Source of the DNA: Vespula vulgaris
Taxonomy: Eukaryota; Arthropoda; Insecta; Hymenoptera; Vespidae
DNA length: 64,000 bases
Assembly (NCBI RefSeq): GCF_905475345.1
Contig: NC_066593.1
Coordinates: 3,787,274-3,851,273 of the forward strand
Direction of reading: 5' to 3'
Part shown: positions 62,641 to 64,000 of the stretch, piece by piece
Layout: the number at the start of each line of letters is the position of its first letter
Numbering within the stretch: the stretch's first letter is position 1
The notes under the pieces: model-generated
What the model was told of the DNA's origin: nothing
Seen by the model: the letters and a program-made list of their open reading frames with translations, nothing else
Database searches by the model: none
Position numbers and translations under genes: made by a program

Positions 62641-63685
62641 TTGGATATTTATTATTTTTTTGTTTTTCTTACTGTTTATCATTTCTAATTATTTTTACTG
62701 GACAGGTTTTCTTTTTCGATGGTTTGTCGGAACTAGTTGGAAATTATTATTATTACTAATAATTCTTTTTTTTTTTTTTGCTTAACTTTTTTTACGTATT
62801 ACTGTTCGTGTAAATATTCCCGAACGAAAGATATATTATTGTAAAATATTGCATATCGTATTGATTGCATTGAATTACAAGTAAGAGAGTGGTATTATTT
62901 TGAATAAAAATTCATAATTATAATCGCACTTATTTAATTTAGTAATTCAATTAACGATCATTACGATTCCGTAATGATTTTCGTCAGTTTTATAATAGAA
63001 TTGTGTTTATTAAATTAATGAATATTTGGAAAGTATTTGGGACGAATTCGAGGAGAAATTAGTTCCTTTAAAATTAATAATTTAGCAATTATAGTTTTAA
63101 TAAGAAATATATATTAACCGGTAAGGTGAGCCATGATAAATAAGAACAAAGATACGATGTCGAGACTGAACTGACATAGCTATTGGAAACGGTTAACCCT
63201 TTCCTTTTTCTTCTCCTTATTCTTCGTAAAGGAAGGTCTCCTCTACGAGATTATGTAATGCTACTCGTAGAGGACCGTCTTATGTATTATTTATTATCCG
63301 ATAAAAGTGTGTTCCTCGTTCGATCAACCACAAATTGGACAAATCGTCGATACATTTCAAACGAGTCACCCACTTGACTTCATCCTTTCAAATATCTTTA
63401 CTTTATTTCTTTTCCTTTCTATCTTTCTTTCTTTTTTTGTTAACCATTGCACGATAAATTCTATGACTCTTCTACTATATATATATTTCAAATCAATCTC
63501 CATGTATAACTCTTCATTTCATATTTCTTTTTTCGATACCTCAAATACAAAAAAAAAGAAAAGAAAAACGAAAGAGAGCAATAAAAATATTGCTAAAAAT
63601 TAAAAGAAAACCACCCTTCGAACACATTCGCAAGCACGCACATATGTTACCAGAAAAATTAAGTAATTACCAAAAAAAAAAGGAA
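62641..63685. other. AT-rich DNA, no gene seen
   Basis: No protein-like frame on either strand. The missing 5' exon of nab is not evident here. Confidence 0.5.
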
Positions 63686-63689
63686 AAAA

Positions 63690-63985
63690 AAGAAAATACT
63701 CGTTAATTATCAAAAACATTGAATAGTAACGAGTCATATGGTACACGTGGTAGCAACATATAAGTAGGTAAACCTATCCAAAAAATTACTTTTCATTCGC
63801 ATACTCGTTAATTATTAAGGACACTGTATAGTAATAAATCTCATGTATTACATAAATAGTTATTACACACACACGCACGCACACACACATCCTAAAAAAT
63901 TATTTTCTCTCCACATATTCGCTAATTATGAGAAAAAAAAAACATTGAAGAGTAACGAGTCACATGGTTCACATACCTAACTACT
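63690..63985. repeat. Tandem repeat of about 110 bp, three copies, near right edge
   Basis: ACTCGTTAATTAT at 63698 and 63803 and ATTCGCTAATTAT at 63917 are each followed by an A-rich stretch, ACATTGAATAGTAACGAGTC or a variant, then an ATGGTACAC-like block. CCTA-CAAAAAATTA joins the units. The array may continue outside the window. Confidence 0.8.
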
Positions 63986-64000
63986 ATATATGTATACATA

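Noticed and set aside
1..64000. CRISPR arrays, bacterial operons, phage or viral genes, transposase genes.
   Set aside because: Looked for and not seen; the repeats are eukaryotic microsatellites and local duplications.

Overview
This is AT-rich animal nuclear DNA, most likely from an insect and probably a hymenopteran. I infer this from short coding exons with GT-AG introns, proteins that closely match the insect versions of two conserved genes, many CpG dinucleotides despite the AT-rich base composition, and very dense microsatellites (AG, AT, TCTA, TTA, CGT). The species cannot be fixed by eye. There is no sign of bacterial, organellar or viral genes and no CRISPR array.

Two genes are certain. 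A K-Cl cotransporter of the SLC12A4-7 group (kcc / kazachoc) lies on the + strand in 12 coding exons from 26690 to 50357. All splice phases agree and the predicted protein is 1107 residues. A 13th exon at 48267-48413 would give a shorter protein with a different C-terminus. The co-repressor gene nab (NGFI-A/EGR-binding protein) lies on the - strand in nine exons from 61779 down to 58128; its start codon is not identified and probably lies beyond the right edge. The two genes converge on a 7.8 kb gap that holds simple repeats and one orphan open frame (55936-56157). I see no functional link between the two genes beyond being neighbours.

The left 26 kb has no convincing coding sequence. It holds microsatellites, several old local duplications (1-700, about 9965-10870, and a clear ~205-bp array at 13590-14560), and short GC-richer islands that look like promoters or conserved non-coding elements. 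These include a cluster of bZIP-type sites at 20460-20514 and the likely kcc promoter region at 24480-26690. The 11.9-kb first intron of kcc contains a weakly supported four-exon candidate for a small secreted protein (32451-33147), a palindromic CCAAT and YY1/Pho-like element (35525-35560) and a duplicated segment (36446-37144). Intron 2 holds another duplication (40145-40900). A ~110-bp tandem repeat runs towards the right edge (63690-63985).

The observations most worth following are the alternative kcc C-terminus, which would remove one of the two phospho-threonine sites known to switch KCC transporters off, the nested candidate gene, and the repeated occurrence of diverged 100-500 bp local duplications.
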